This document shows, piece by piece, positions 27,315 through 36,279 of a DNA stretch of 64,000 nucleotides. The number at the start of each line of letters is the position of its first letter. Positions within the stretch are counted from its first letter, which is position 1. Source of the stretch: Lachnoclostridium sp. (GTDB lineage Bacteria; Bacillota; Clostridia; Lachnospirales; Lachnospiraceae); NCBI GenBank assembly GCA_023665475.1, contig JAMPEB010000015.1, forward strand, positions 1-64,000, read 5' to 3'. Position numbers and translations under genes: made by a program. A model generated the notes under the pieces. That model was given only the letters and a program-made list of their open reading frames with translations, did no database searches and was not told where the DNA came from.

Positions 27315-28406
27315 ATGTGGGAAGGATGCTATGGCAGGGAGCCCTTTGATTTGAGACTGACAGTGCTCCGGCTGATAAGAAATCTGCATAAAATAATATT
27401 TGTGACTCTGGCAGGCGCATTGCTTTTTGGCGGCGGATATTATGTCAAAAATGTACTTTTGCGGGGAGCGCCGGAGTACGCCGTAACATCGGTCTATAAG
27501 CTTGTATATACGGATGAGCCCTCCAAATCGGGGGATTATTATATTAATGAGATGAGCTGGAATACTTATGTCCATTCCACGGATTTTTTGGATGCTGTGT
27601 GGAAACATCTGGAAGAGGCGACAATTACTTATGATTCCGTATATGTGACCTCCAGAGAGCAGCTTGCTTCCATGATAGAGGTGAAGGTGGCTTCGGATAT
27701 CCACATTCCTTCTACCATTGTGACGGCGTATTCTCCGGGGTGGTGTGTATTAGTGGCACAGGCGGTAGAAAAAACAATGGTGTCGGAATTTGTACAGAGC
27801 AACCGGGAAATTTCTGACATTCATGTCATGACACCTGCGGAGGATGCGGTTTTGGTAGAGCCGGATGTGAGACCTGTAAGAGCCTTTATCTTAAGCGGTA
27901 TTCTTTCCGCTTTTTTTGCGGTAGCGGTTTTCCTGTTGCGGGAGCTTTCGGTTGACAGTATCTGGCTTCCGGCAACACTGCGCATGAGATACGGACTTGT
28001 CCCGGTGGGTACGATAAAGAGCAGGGAATTGGAAAGCAATCTGGAATATCGTTTTCGGGGGAAAAAGAGGGTGGCGGTTTATGCCGTGGATGAAAAGACC
28101 GACCCTGTGAAGGTAGTGGAGAAATTGCCGGGTATAGCGGAGTGGATGGCTGTTCCTAAGTCGCAGGCAGGTAGCGAACCGCAGGCAAGCAGCGAATCGC
28201 AGATTTTACGCAGCGCAGATGCCTGTCTGTTAGTGGTCAGGGCGGGAAGCCATGCAGGGAAGCCCTTGGAGTGTTTGCTGGAATATTTTGCCGCACAGGA
28301 TATTTCCGTTACGGCAGCCCTTTTATGGGAAGCGGATGAAGCTTTGCTTGCAGCTTATTATGGATGGAAGAAGCAAAAGGAGTGCGGTGGGGCGAATGAA
28401 GGTTGA
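27315..28406 (+). CDS. Wzz-like chain-length protein with a degenerate kinase-like C-terminal domain
   Basis: A 363-residue membrane protein. Two helices (about 28-48 and 195-215) enclose an outside region of the Wzz type with conserved YTDEPSKSGDYYINEMSW. The cytoplasmic C-terminus, from about residue 245, resembles the BY-kinase (CpsD) fold: VAVYAVDEKTDPVKVVEKL and ADACLLVVRAGSHAGKPLECLLEYF are similar to its later strands and helix. However, no Walker A GxxxxGKS is present, nor a Tyr-rich tail. It probably regulates chain length or export without ATPase activity, which is inference. GGAGAGG precedes the ATG. The downstream GT2 gene overlaps it by 11 bases. Confidence 0.8.
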   Translation: MWEGCYGREPFDLRLTVLRLIRNLHKIIFVTLAGALLFGGGYYVKNVLLRGAPEYAVTSVYKLVYTDEPSKSGDYYINEMSWNTYVHSTDFLDAVWKHLEEATITYDSVYVTSREQLASMIEVKVASDIHIPSTIVTAYSPGWCVLVAQAVEKTMVSEFVQSNREISDIHVMTPAEDAVLVEPDVRPVRAFILSGILSAFFAVAVFLLRELSVDSIWLPATLRMRYGLVPVGTIKSRELESNLEYRFRGKKRVAVYAVDEKTDPVKVVEKLPGIAEWMAVPKSQAGSEPQASSESQILRSADACLLVVRAGSHAGKPLECLLEYFAAQDISVTAALLWEADEALLAAYYGWKKQKECGGANEG

Positions 28407-29178
28407 AGTTCTGGCATCCGTGATGAACAGTTCCGTCGAAGACATTACGGCACAAATGAATCTGGATTCCGATGCGGTCATCATTAATCAATGTGACCGT
28501 ATGAAGCAGGAAGAGGTCGAATACAGGGGACATAGAGTGCGCTTTTTTTCTTTTCCGGAAAGGGGCATCGGAAGAAGCCGCAATGAGGCGATTTTGCGGG
28601 CGGAAGGAGATATCTGTCTGTTTGCGGATGAAGATATCATATATGAGAAGGGATATGCCGAAGCTGTTTTGCGGGAATTTGCAAGAAATCCCAAGGCAGA
28701 CATGATTCTCTTTAATATTATTGTGGAAAAGGAGAGGCGGACCTATCATATCACGGAAAGGAAAAGGGTGCATTGGTATAACTGCGGGCGATACGGAGCC
28801 GTCAGTTTTGCCGTGAAAAGGAGCAGTCTGCTGAATTCGGGAGTGACATTTTCCTTGTTGTTCGGAGGGGGCGCTAAGTATAGCAACGGCGAGGACAGTC
28901 TTTTTTTGAAGGAATTTATGAGTAAAGGATATCGGGTATATGCCGCTCCCGTTACCATTGGCAGGGAATGTGCCGGCGGCTCTACCTGGTTTGAAGGGTA
29001 CAATGAAAAATTTTTTTATGATAGAGGAGTCCTTTATTGCTGCCTGTATGGTAAGGCAGCCCGGATATTGGCATGGAGATTTCTGCTGGCACATAAGAAG
29101 GTGCTGTGCCGGGAGGTAAGTGTCAAACAGGCATATGGATGGATGGCAAAGGGGATTCAGGCGTCCAAGGAGATTTAA
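28396..29178 (+). CDS. Short family 2-like glycosyltransferase
   Basis: A 260-residue protein with a GT-A fold. VEVLASVMN and DAVIINQC are the first strands, RGIGRSRNEAI is the region preceding the metal site, and LFADEDIIYE carries DED in place of the classic DxD. The GGGAKYSNGEDSLFLKEF segment is typical of the acceptor side in GT2 enzymes. The ATG at 28396 lies inside the end of the wzz-like gene, after GGTGGGG, so translation is coupled. An upstream frame back to 28252 is not used. The sugar cannot be predicted. The EpsG-like polymerase gene follows within 50 bases. Confidence 0.85.
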   Translation: MKVEVLASVMNSSVEDITAQMNLDSDAVIINQCDRMKQEEVEYRGHRVRFFSFPERGIGRSRNEAILRAEGDICLFADEDIIYEKGYAEAVLREFARNPKADMILFNIIVEKERRTYHITERKRVHWYNCGRYGAVSFAVKRSSLLNSGVTFSLLFGGGAKYSNGEDSLFLKEFMSKGYRVYAAPVTIGRECAGGSTWFEGYNEKFFYDRGVLYCCLYGKAARILAWRFLLAHKKVLCREVSVKQAYGWMAKGIQASKEI

Positions 29179-29225
29179 GGCGATATTATTTGTGCCGCAA
29201 CTAAAGGGCGGCGGAACGGAGGTTT

Positions 29226-30374
29226 ATGGAACCAAGCGTCCTTGTTTATATCATATTGACCATTCTCACGGTTGCCCTTGCCATGTGTGTGGATAATCGG
29301 GAGTATGTGCCCGGACATATCAGCGGCTGCCGTCCGGCGGGAAAAAGAAGCTTTTTCAGGCGGGAGCAGGCGAGGAATCTCACGGCGGAATGGGCTGTCT
29401 TCTGCCTTCTGACAGGTGTGTCGGCTTGCCGTATTGCCGTGGGCAATGATTATTGGCCCTACCGTTTCAATTTTCGTCTGATTGCGCAGGAACGCCATGT
29501 GTCTTCGGAATTTGGATTTAATTTGATTGTCAAGGGAATGCAGGATTTATTTGGCTATGACAATTATCTTCCTATCTTTGCCCTGTTTTCCTTTCTGACA
29601 GTGTTCTTTTTTACAAAGGCGCTGCACGATCAGGGCGTAAACTACGCATTTTCTTTGTTTCTGCTGATGACGGGAGGATATTATTTCAACAGTCTCAATT
29701 CCGTGCGGTATTATCTGGCATTGGCAATCGCTTTGTATGCCATGAAGTATGTGATTCGGGGGGAGTATGGCAAATTCGTTTTGTGGGTGCTTTTCGGAAC
29801 GGCATTTCATAAGTCCATTTTATTAGTGATTCCGGTCTATCTGGCGGCAAGATGGCTGGCTGTCTGCCGCTTGAAATGGTGGCATTACGGATTGGGCGGA
29901 CTTCTGGCGGCCAGCTTGTTGTTTGGACAGGATGTTTATCGGGAGATTATTTTTTACTTCTATCCTTATTACCGAAATTCTGCATTTGACAATGGGGAGA
30001 TATCCTATGTGAATCTGGGAAAATGCGCGGCGGTGCTTATTCTCAGTGCAATTTGTTACAAAAGAAGCCTTGTATTCCGGGAGGATGAGGAAAGCCTCAG
30101 AAAGCGGTTTTATTTTTTCTTGAATGTGGTAGGTCTGGCGGCCTATTGCTGTGGTTCTTTTATTCCGGAGGTATCGAGAGTGGGATATTACATGATTATT
30201 TCCCAGATATTTTTGCTGCCGGAACTGATAGGGGATATGAAAAAGGGATGGTTCCAAAACTTTTGCCGCATGGGGGTTATCGGAGCCTTTATCCTTTATT
30301 TCATCATGTTATTAAAGGGAATGTATGCGGTGGATGTGAGACTGCTGCCATACCTGAATTGGATATTCAACTAA
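29226..30374 (+). CDS. epsG: EpsG-family polysaccharide polymerase-like membrane protein
   Basis: A 382-residue polytopic protein of the EpsG type, associated with polymerisation of exopolysaccharide repeat units. It has about ten to eleven helices. Conserved family positions include RIAVGNDYWPYRFNF after the first long loop, FGFNLI, the stretch YYFNSLNSVRYYLALAIALYA, and GTAFHKSILLVIPVYL, where the His is conserved in the family. GGAGG lies just before the ATG. It belongs with the neighbouring initiating transferase and Wzz-like protein as the polymerase of this locus. A Wzx-type flippase is not recognisable in the window. Confidence 0.88.
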   Translation: MEPSVLVYIILTILTVALAMCVDNREYVPGHISGCRPAGKRSFFRREQARNLTAEWAVFCLLTGVSACRIAVGNDYWPYRFNFRLIAQERHVSSEFGFNLIVKGMQDLFGYDNYLPIFALFSFLTVFFFTKALHDQGVNYAFSLFLLMTGGYYFNSLNSVRYYLALAIALYAMKYVIRGEYGKFVLWVLFGTAFHKSILLVIPVYLAARWLAVCRLKWWHYGLGGLLAASLLFGQDVYREIIFYFYPYYRNSAFDNGEISYVNLGKCAAVLILSAICYKRSLVFREDEESLRKRFYFFLNVVGLAAYCCGSFIPEVSRVGYYMIISQIFLLPELIGDMKKGWFQNFCRMGVIGAFILYFIMLLKGMYAVDVRLLPYLNWIFN

Positions 30375-30405
30375 GGAAAATCCGCGTTTTTTATCACTAT
30401 TTAAA

Positions 30406-30430
30406 CCGCCGAAAGCGGCATGGAGGATGG
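30406..30430 (+). promoter_or_regulatory. Hairpin plus ribosome binding site cassette before the double GT4 gene
   Basis: CCGC-CGAAA-GCGG hairpin followed by CATGGAGG. The sequence CCGCCGAAAGCGGCATGGAGG is identical to the element at 56136-56156 and very similar to the one at 10233-10252. Confidence 0.6.
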
Positions 30431-30432
30431 GT

Positions 30433-33015
30433 ATGAGGGTTCTCTGGATATGTAATATCATGCTTCCTGTCATAGCAGAATATTTGAAACTGGAATCGTC
30501 CAATAAGGAAGGTTGGCTCAGCGGTCTTGCCTCCGCGGTGCTGGAGAGGGAAGAGGAGAACAAGATCAGATTGGGAGTGGCGTTTCCTTTCTCAAAATCT
30601 ATCAAACTTACCATTCCTGTGGAAAAAGGCGAGCTTGACTGCTATGGGTTTGAGGAAAATGTAAATCGTCCCGAAAAATATGATATTGCATTGGAAAAGT
30701 CCATGCGTCTTATTACGGAGGATTTTAAGCCGGATATTGTGCATTGTTTTGGAACGGAGTATCCTCACACTCTTGCACTGTGCAGAGCGTTTCCGTGGAA
30801 GAACCGGATACTGGTGGGAATCCAAGGTTTGTGCTCGGTATATGCCAACGCCTATTTTGCGGCACTGCCTCAAAAAGTGACGGATTCCGTAACATTCAGA
30901 GACTTTGTAAAAAGAGACAGCATACGCAGGCAGCAGGAGAAATTTGTCTGCCGTGGGACAATGGAAATAGAGGCTGTGAAGCTGGCGGGAAATGTCACCG
31001 GGCGCACGGAGTGGGACCGCCATTATACGGCGGAGTGGAATCCTGCCGCCGCTTATTTCCACATGAATGAAACCTTGAGGGGTTGTTTTTACGAGGGCAG
31101 ATGGGAAGAAGATAAATGTATTCCACACTCCGTGTTTTTAAGTCAGGGGGATTATCCCATTAAAGGGCTTCATTATATGCTGCTTGCCCTTCCGGCAGTT
31201 TTGGAAAAATATCCCGATACCAAGGTTTATGTAGCCGGAAACAGCCTTGTAAATTACAAAACATGGAAAGACAAATTAAAGTTATCCGCCTATGGAAAGT
31301 ATCTTCGCCGTCTGATACAGGATTACGGATTGGAGGAACATATTGAATTTTTAGGACGCCTGAACGCTGAACAGATGAAAGAGAGGTATTTGAAGAGCCA
31401 CCTTTTCGTATGCTGTTCAGCCATAGAAAATTCTCCCAATTCCCTGGGGGAGGCAATGCTTTTGGGGATGCCCTGCGTTGCCGCGGATGTGGGAGGAATC
31501 GCCAGCATCTTTAAAGACGGTGAAGACGGCATTCTCTATGAAGGCTATCGCACAAGGAAGAATTCTTTTGACAGGATGAAAGAAGATTTATCGGATGAGC
31601 AGGATTTATGGCAGAATGCAAAACTGTTGTCGGAATCCATCCTCAGGATGTGGGGAAATCGGGAGCAGATGCTTGTCTACTGTCAAAATGCACGAAATCA
31701 TGCAAAAAGCACTCATAACCGGGAGACAAACTACCACAAAATGACGGAAATTTATGCAAAAATAAGTTCGCAAAGATCCTGTCCCCAATTTTTGTTTGTG
31801 TCCAATTATATCAACCATCATCAGATTCCCTTCTGCAATGCCATGAGGCGGCTTTTAGGGGAAGACTTTGTTTTTATACAGACAGAGGTCATGGAAGAAG
31901 AACGCAGGCAGATGGGGTGGCAGGAACAAAAGCCGGAGTATGTGCATTACTTTTATGAAGAGTCCGGGCTTTGCAGGCAGTGGATTGCGGAATGCGAGGT
32001 GGTACTGTTCGGAGGCAGTGACGACGAGAGCTATATTTCCGCCCGGCTTGAGGCGGGAAAGCCTGTGGTCCGTTATAGTGAGAGACTGTATAAATCAGGA
32101 CAGTGGAAGGCGGTTTCTCCCAGAGGGCTTTTGAAAAAATATCATGACCACACCCGATATCGAAAGGAAAATGTTTACATGCTCTGTGCAGGCGCTTATG
32201 TGCCATCGGATTTTTCCATTGTCAGGGCATATCCTCATAAACTTCTCAAGTGGGGATATTTTCCGGAAACGGTACATTATGATGTGGATAAGCTGATGGA
32301 GAACAAAAAGCCCGGAAATATTTTATGGGCGGCAAGATTTATCGATTGGAAGCATCCGGAGATGCCCCTGCGCACGGCAAAATACTTAAAAGACAAAGGC
32401 TATGTGTTTCATATGGATATCATTGGCGGCGGAGAGTTGGCGCCCATGATGGAAAAGCTGATGACGGAATACGGTTTGGCTTCCCATGTGACCCTGCAGG
32501 GATATCGGACACCGAAGGAAGTGCGTTCTTTTATGGAGCAGGCGGATATTTTTTTGATGACCAGCGACAGAAAAGAAGGCTGGGGCGCCGTGGTGAATGA
32601 AGCCATGAACAGCGGATGCGCCGTGGCAGGGAATCATATGGCGGGAGCGGTTCCTTACTTAATCAGGCATGGAGAAAACGGAATGATCTTTGAAGACGGC
32701 AGGGAAGAACAGCTTTTTTCCATGGTGGAGACGCTGTTAAAGGACAGAGAGCTTTGCGGGCGTCTTGGCAGGAATGCCGTAGAAACGATTGTGGGGGAAT
32801 GGAATGCGGAAAACGCCGCCGCATGGCTTAGAGATTTCTGTGTGCAAGAGGGCTTTTTAAAACGGAAAGACATAATGCCGGACGAGGCAGGGCAGAAAAC
32901 GGTTTTGACACTGCCCAAAACAGGTCCGGGCTCTCCTGCGCCTGTTATTTCCGAAAGGCGGATGTACGGACTGTTAACGGAAGGAAAGACACGGAAAATA
33001 TGGAAAAACCTTTAA
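30433..33015 (+). CDS. Double glycosyltransferase: two GT4 domains in one chain
   Basis: An 860-residue protein made of two GT-B (family 4) enzymes. The N-terminal unit (about 1-440) contains KGLHYMLLALPAVLEKYPDT and the phosphate-binding ENSPNSLGEAMLLGMP-GVAADVGG region. The C-terminal unit (about 455-840) contains WAARFIDWKHPEMPLRTAKYL, HMDIIGGGELAPMMEKL, and DRKEGWGAVVNEAMNSG, the EX7E site. It probably adds two sugars in succession on one lipid-linked acceptor, which would need testing. The ATG at 30433 follows GGAGG by six bases. An ATG at 30427 overlaps the site. The 3' end overlaps the next GT2 by 16 bases. Confidence 0.9.
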   Translation: MRVLWICNIMLPVIAEYLKLESSNKEGWLSGLASAVLEREEENKIRLGVAFPFSKSIKLTIPVEKGELDCYGFEENVNRPEKYDIALEKSMRLITEDFKPDIVHCFGTEYPHTLALCRAFPWKNRILVGIQGLCSVYANAYFAALPQKVTDSVTFRDFVKRDSIRRQQEKFVCRGTMEIEAVKLAGNVTGRTEWDRHYTAEWNPAAAYFHMNETLRGCFYEGRWEEDKCIPHSVFLSQGDYPIKGLHYMLLALPAVLEKYPDTKVYVAGNSLVNYKTWKDKLKLSAYGKYLRRLIQDYGLEEHIEFLGRLNAEQMKERYLKSHLFVCCSAIENSPNSLGEAMLLGMPCVAADVGGIASIFKDGEDGILYEGYRTRKNSFDRMKEDLSDEQDLWQNAKLLSESILRMWGNREQMLVYCQNARNHAKSTHNRETNYHKMTEIYAKISSQRSCPQFLFVSNYINHHQIPFCNAMRRLLGEDFVFIQTEVMEEERRQMGWQEQKPEYVHYFYEESGLCRQWIAECEVVLFGGSDDESYISARLEAGKPVVRYSERLYKSGQWKAVSPRGLLKKYHDHTRYRKENVYMLCAGAYVPSDFSIVRAYPHKLLKWGYFPETVHYDVDKLMENKKPGNILWAARFIDWKHPEMPLRTAKYLKDKGYVFHMDIIGGGELAPMMEKLMTEYGLASHVTLQGYRTPKEVRSFMEQADIFLMTSDRKEGWGAVVNEAMNSGCAVAGNHMAGAVPYLIRHGENGMIFEDGREEQLFSMVETLLKDRELCGRLGRNAVETIVGEWNAENAAAWLRDFCVQEGFLKRKDIMPDEAGQKTVLTLPKTGPGSPAPVISERRMYGLLTEGKTRKIWKNL

Positions 33016-33989
33016 TCAGTATTATTATTCCTATCTATAATATCAAAGAGTATCTGCCCAGATGCGTCCGCTCCGTCACTGTCCAGACATACAAAAATCT
33101 GGAGATTCTTTTAATCGATGACGGCTCTACGGACGGCACGGGGGAGCTTTGCGAAGAGTTGGCGGGAGAGGACCGAAGAATCCGGGTTTTCCACAAGGAA
33201 AACGGGGGCTCCTCCTCGGCGCGGAATCTGGGAATCGCCAAGGCACAAGGAGAATATCTGGGTTTCGTAGACAGTGATGATTATATTGACAGCCATATGT
33301 ATGAGCATCTTTATGAAGCCATAGAGAAATATAATGTTACGGTGGCACAGATTGGCAGAGATGAATTGGACGAGGAAGAAAAGCGGCTTCCCAATATTTG
33401 TGAACCGCCGCAGTTTGCCATCTGTATGGAAAGTGTGGATTTTTTGCGGGAACTTCTGCTTCACAGGGGGGATTGTTCTTTTTGTACGAAACTGTTAAAA
33501 AAAGAATTGTTTCAAACAATGCGGTTTCCGGAGGGGGTATTGAATGAAGATTTTCATCTGTTGGTGCAATTACTGCCGCAAATAGGAACCATCGCATCCC
33601 TGCCGCAGCAGGAATATCATGTGTTTTGCAGAATGGGGAGCAATACGAGAAAACAGGCGGGGTTTTCGAGAGTCTTTGCGGATAATGTGGACAATGCGGA
33701 TATGGTTATGGAAATAGTGGAGCAGAGCTGTCCGGAGCTTAAGGAGGAGGCTTTTCGCTTCGGTATTTTTCAGAGGCTGGATTATATGCTGCACATTCCT
33801 ATTGACCAAATGAATAAAAGAAATGAAATGTATGGGAAAATTGTGAAATATTTTCGGAAAAACTGGCTGCGGAGCATGGCAAATCCCATTCTCACAGCGA
33901 AAAACAAATGTTATCATACCATTTTTGCCATAGCGCCGAAAAAAGCAAGACAGCTACATCAAAAAATTACCAATCGAAAGAAGCGGTGA
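33000..33989 (+). CDS. Family 2 glycosyltransferase
   Basis: A 329-residue GT2 enzyme with SIIIPIYNIKEYL, LLIDDGSTDGTGEL, SSARNLGIAKAQGEYLGFVDSDD and the usual C-terminal alpha-helical half. It is of the EpsE/WaaB type, acting in the cytoplasm on a lipid-linked chain. The ATG lies inside the end of the double GT4 gene and is preceded by GGAAGG and GGAAAG runs, so translation is coupled. It ends this transcript segment; a 110-base gap with a candidate TATAAT (33997-34002) separates it from the secreted glucosaminidase. The basic C-terminus ending RQLHQKITNRKKR may help membrane association. Confidence 0.92.
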   Translation: MEKPLISIIIPIYNIKEYLPRCVRSVTVQTYKNLEILLIDDGSTDGTGELCEELAGEDRRIRVFHKENGGSSSARNLGIAKAQGEYLGFVDSDDYIDSHMYEHLYEAIEKYNVTVAQIGRDELDEEEKRLPNICEPPQFAICMESVDFLRELLLHRGDCSFCTKLLKKELFQTMRFPEGVLNEDFHLLVQLLPQIGTIASLPQQEYHVFCRMGSNTRKQAGFSRVFADNVDNADMVMEIVEQSCPELKEEAFRFGIFQRLDYMLHIPIDQMNKRNEMYGKIVKYFRKNWLRSMANPILTAKNKCYHTIFAIAPKKARQLHQKITNRKKR

Positions 33990-34077
33990 AACATAGTATA
34001 ATAGTTTTGCGTCTATATAGTAGAGAGGCAACGGACGGCAGATGCTTAAGATACAACAAACTCTTTATTAGTAGCAG

Positions 34078-34101
34078 TATCGTAGGCAGAAGCCTACGAT
34101 A
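34078..34101 (+). promoter_or_regulatory. Hairpin in the leader of the LytB-like gene
   Basis: CGTAGGC-AGAA-GCCTACG with flanking AT pairs gives a 10-bp stem, followed by GCGGGGG and the ATG at 34116. It follows the same plan as the three GCCGC hairpin cassettes but with different sequence. Confidence 0.5.
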
Positions 34102-34115
34102 TGCGGGGGTATACA

Positions 34116-36233
34116 ATGATAAATTACAAAGCGAAAAAAATAGCAGCGTTCCTAATGGCGGCGTTTCTGTTTGCGGGCTGTTTCCCGGAAAAGGCATATG
34201 CTTCGGAGGAGAATTTTGCGATTCCTGCAGAAGTCAAAGAGAGTTTGTCGGAGATTGTGGAGGAACGCCCGGTTATGGCGTTGGTATATCTGGCTGCGGA
34301 GTACCCTGTCAGAGCGGAAGCTTCTTACGACAGTGAGGAGCTGGTGTCCGTACCCAGCGGACAGACAGTGTTTATTCAGGATGTCAGCGTTTCCGTTTCG
34401 GAGGAAGGTTATGAAGTGTGGGAGTATGTGAACTTGTATTACCGGGATCAGGAATATTCCGGTTATATCCCCAGACACTATCTTGCCTGCTCCGACCAAA
34501 GGTTTCTCACATGGGAAGCGGAGTACGGGATGAACCCTGAGGCAGCGGTCAACTATGCGGCAGAGGATGGCACGGTAAGGGTCAATTACAGCGATGTCGA
34601 GCAGTTTCCGGCGAGTTATCAAGAAAAACTCCGGCAGTTAAAGGAGCTTCATCCGCAGTGGGTTTTTGTGCCCATGGAGACGGGGCTGGATTGGAATGAA
34701 GTCATTGCCAACGAAATCACAGGGTCAAAAAGTCTGATTTATTATACCTATGGAGATTGGATGAAGGAAGGCTTGTATGATCAGCACAATTGGTATTTCG
34801 CTTCGGAGGATGCCTTAAAATACTTTATGGATCCCCGGAACTGGCTGACGGAGGATAATATTTTTCAATTTGAACTGTTGACCTACAATGAAGAATATCA
34901 TACAGAGGCGGCAGTGGAGGCTTTTTTGAACAACACCTTCATGAACAGCAGCAGTAATGCTCCCGGTACGGATATGACCTATGCGCACATTATATGGGCA
35001 GTGGGCGCGGAGGATATCAGACAGGTGAGTCCCTTCCATCTGGCGGCCAGAATCTATCAGGAGCAGGGACAGGGCACATCCCCGTTAATATCCGGCACTT
35101 ATCCGGGATATGAGGGATATTATAATTATTTTAATGTGGGAGCTACGGGCACCACCAATCAAGCGGTTGTGGAAAGCGGTCTGAACTATGCAAAGAATCA
35201 GAACTGGAATTCCGCTTATTATTCCATTCTGGGAGGGGCCAATGTGATTTCCGCCAACTATATCCGAAAAGGGCAGGATACCCTATATCTACAGAAATTT
35301 AATGTGAATCCCGCAGCGCAGAATCCTCTGTATACACACCAGTATATGCAGAATATTTCGGCGCCTTCCGGCGAGGGAAAAAGCGTGAGAAATCTGTACA
35401 GGCAGGCGAATTCCCTTGAGGGCTCTTTTGTGTTTAAAATTCCGGTATACCGAAATATGCCGGAGAACGCCTGCGCCCAGCCCACCTATTCCACCAATGT
35501 GGTTCTGCAGATTCCCGCGGGATACAGCAGTGAGGTGTATCTGGACGGCGTAGCATATCCTTCCGCAGCCCGTAACGGCAGATATATCATTACGGCAAAG
35601 GATGGCAGCGCCAAGAGCGCAGTGGTATATCAATATGACGGAAGCGGCGTCCCCACAGGTATGTATGTCTGGACATTAACCTATCAAAACAACGCATATA
35701 CGGCGACGCCGCAGCCGGAAATGGAAAATCTGCTGGGGTATCACGGTTTTTCCATCCGCATCACGGGGAAGTCCGGTATACGGTTTAAAAGCAGTATTTC
35801 CCAAGAATTGAGAAGCAGACTTACCGAACAGGGCGGTGTGAACGGATATACGCTGAAAGAATACGGAACCTTGGTTATGAATAATGCAAACCGAAGCACT
35901 TATCCCATGATAAAAGACGGACAGAAAGTAGCAGGCGGGCTTTCCTACGGGGTGAATGATAACGGCGTTCTGGAGGATAAGGTATATGAAACCGTGTCCG
36001 GCAGATACCGCTTCACTTCCGTGCTGGTAGGTCTGCCGGCCAGTCAGTATCGAACGGAATTTGCCTTCAGGGGATATGCGGTATTGGAAAAGGATGGAGC
36101 GGAAACCGTAATCTATGGGCCTATAGTGGCAAGGAGTATTTATAGTCTGGCGGAACAGGTGTTAAATATGGGGCTGTATCAGGAAGGTTCTGATGCGGAT
36201 AGATTTATCAGACAGTTGATTGCGGACGGTTGA
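34116..36233 (+). CDS. Secreted LytB-like endo-beta-N-acetylglucosaminidase
   Basis: A 705-residue exported protein. The N-terminal signal ends in LFAGCFPEKAYA, readable either as a lipobox or as a signal peptidase I site. An SH3-like region (about 55-135) is followed by a GH73/LytB-type domain with LHPQWVFVPMETGLDWNEVI, NPRNWLTE-type context (MDPRNWLTEDNIF) and VSPFHLAARIYQEQGQG, where Glu is the likely catalytic acid. Two further domains (about 440-525 and 545-705, GISIRITGKSGIRFKSS) are probably surface modules. It may cleave wall glycan and free or remodel polysaccharide. A lipoprotein gene follows at once. ATG 34116 is preceded by GGGGG. Confidence 0.88.
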   Translation: MINYKAKKIAAFLMAAFLFAGCFPEKAYASEENFAIPAEVKESLSEIVEERPVMALVYLAAEYPVRAEASYDSEELVSVPSGQTVFIQDVSVSVSEEGYEVWEYVNLYYRDQEYSGYIPRHYLACSDQRFLTWEAEYGMNPEAAVNYAAEDGTVRVNYSDVEQFPASYQEKLRQLKELHPQWVFVPMETGLDWNEVIANEITGSKSLIYYTYGDWMKEGLYDQHNWYFASEDALKYFMDPRNWLTEDNIFQFELLTYNEEYHTEAAVEAFLNNTFMNSSSNAPGTDMTYAHIIWAVGAEDIRQVSPFHLAARIYQEQGQGTSPLISGTYPGYEGYYNYFNVGATGTTNQAVVESGLNYAKNQNWNSAYYSILGGANVISANYIRKGQDTLYLQKFNVNPAAQNPLYTHQYMQNISAPSGEGKSVRNLYRQANSLEGSFVFKIPVYRNMPENACAQPTYSTNVVLQIPAGYSSEVYLDGVAYPSAARNGRYIITAKDGSAKSAVVYQYDGSGVPTGMYVWTLTYQNNAYTATPQPEMENLLGYHGFSIRITGKSGIRFKSSISQELRSRLTEQGGVNGYTLKEYGTLVMNNANRSTYPMIKDGQKVAGGLSYGVNDNGVLEDKVYETVSGRYRFTSVLVGLPASQYRTEFAFRGYAVLEKDGAETVIYGPIVARSIYSLAEQVLNMGLYQEGSDADRFIRQLIADG

Positions 36234-36279
36234 GTTTCGCAAACGCCTATTGAGATACAAAGAGAGAAGAGGAGTGCCT

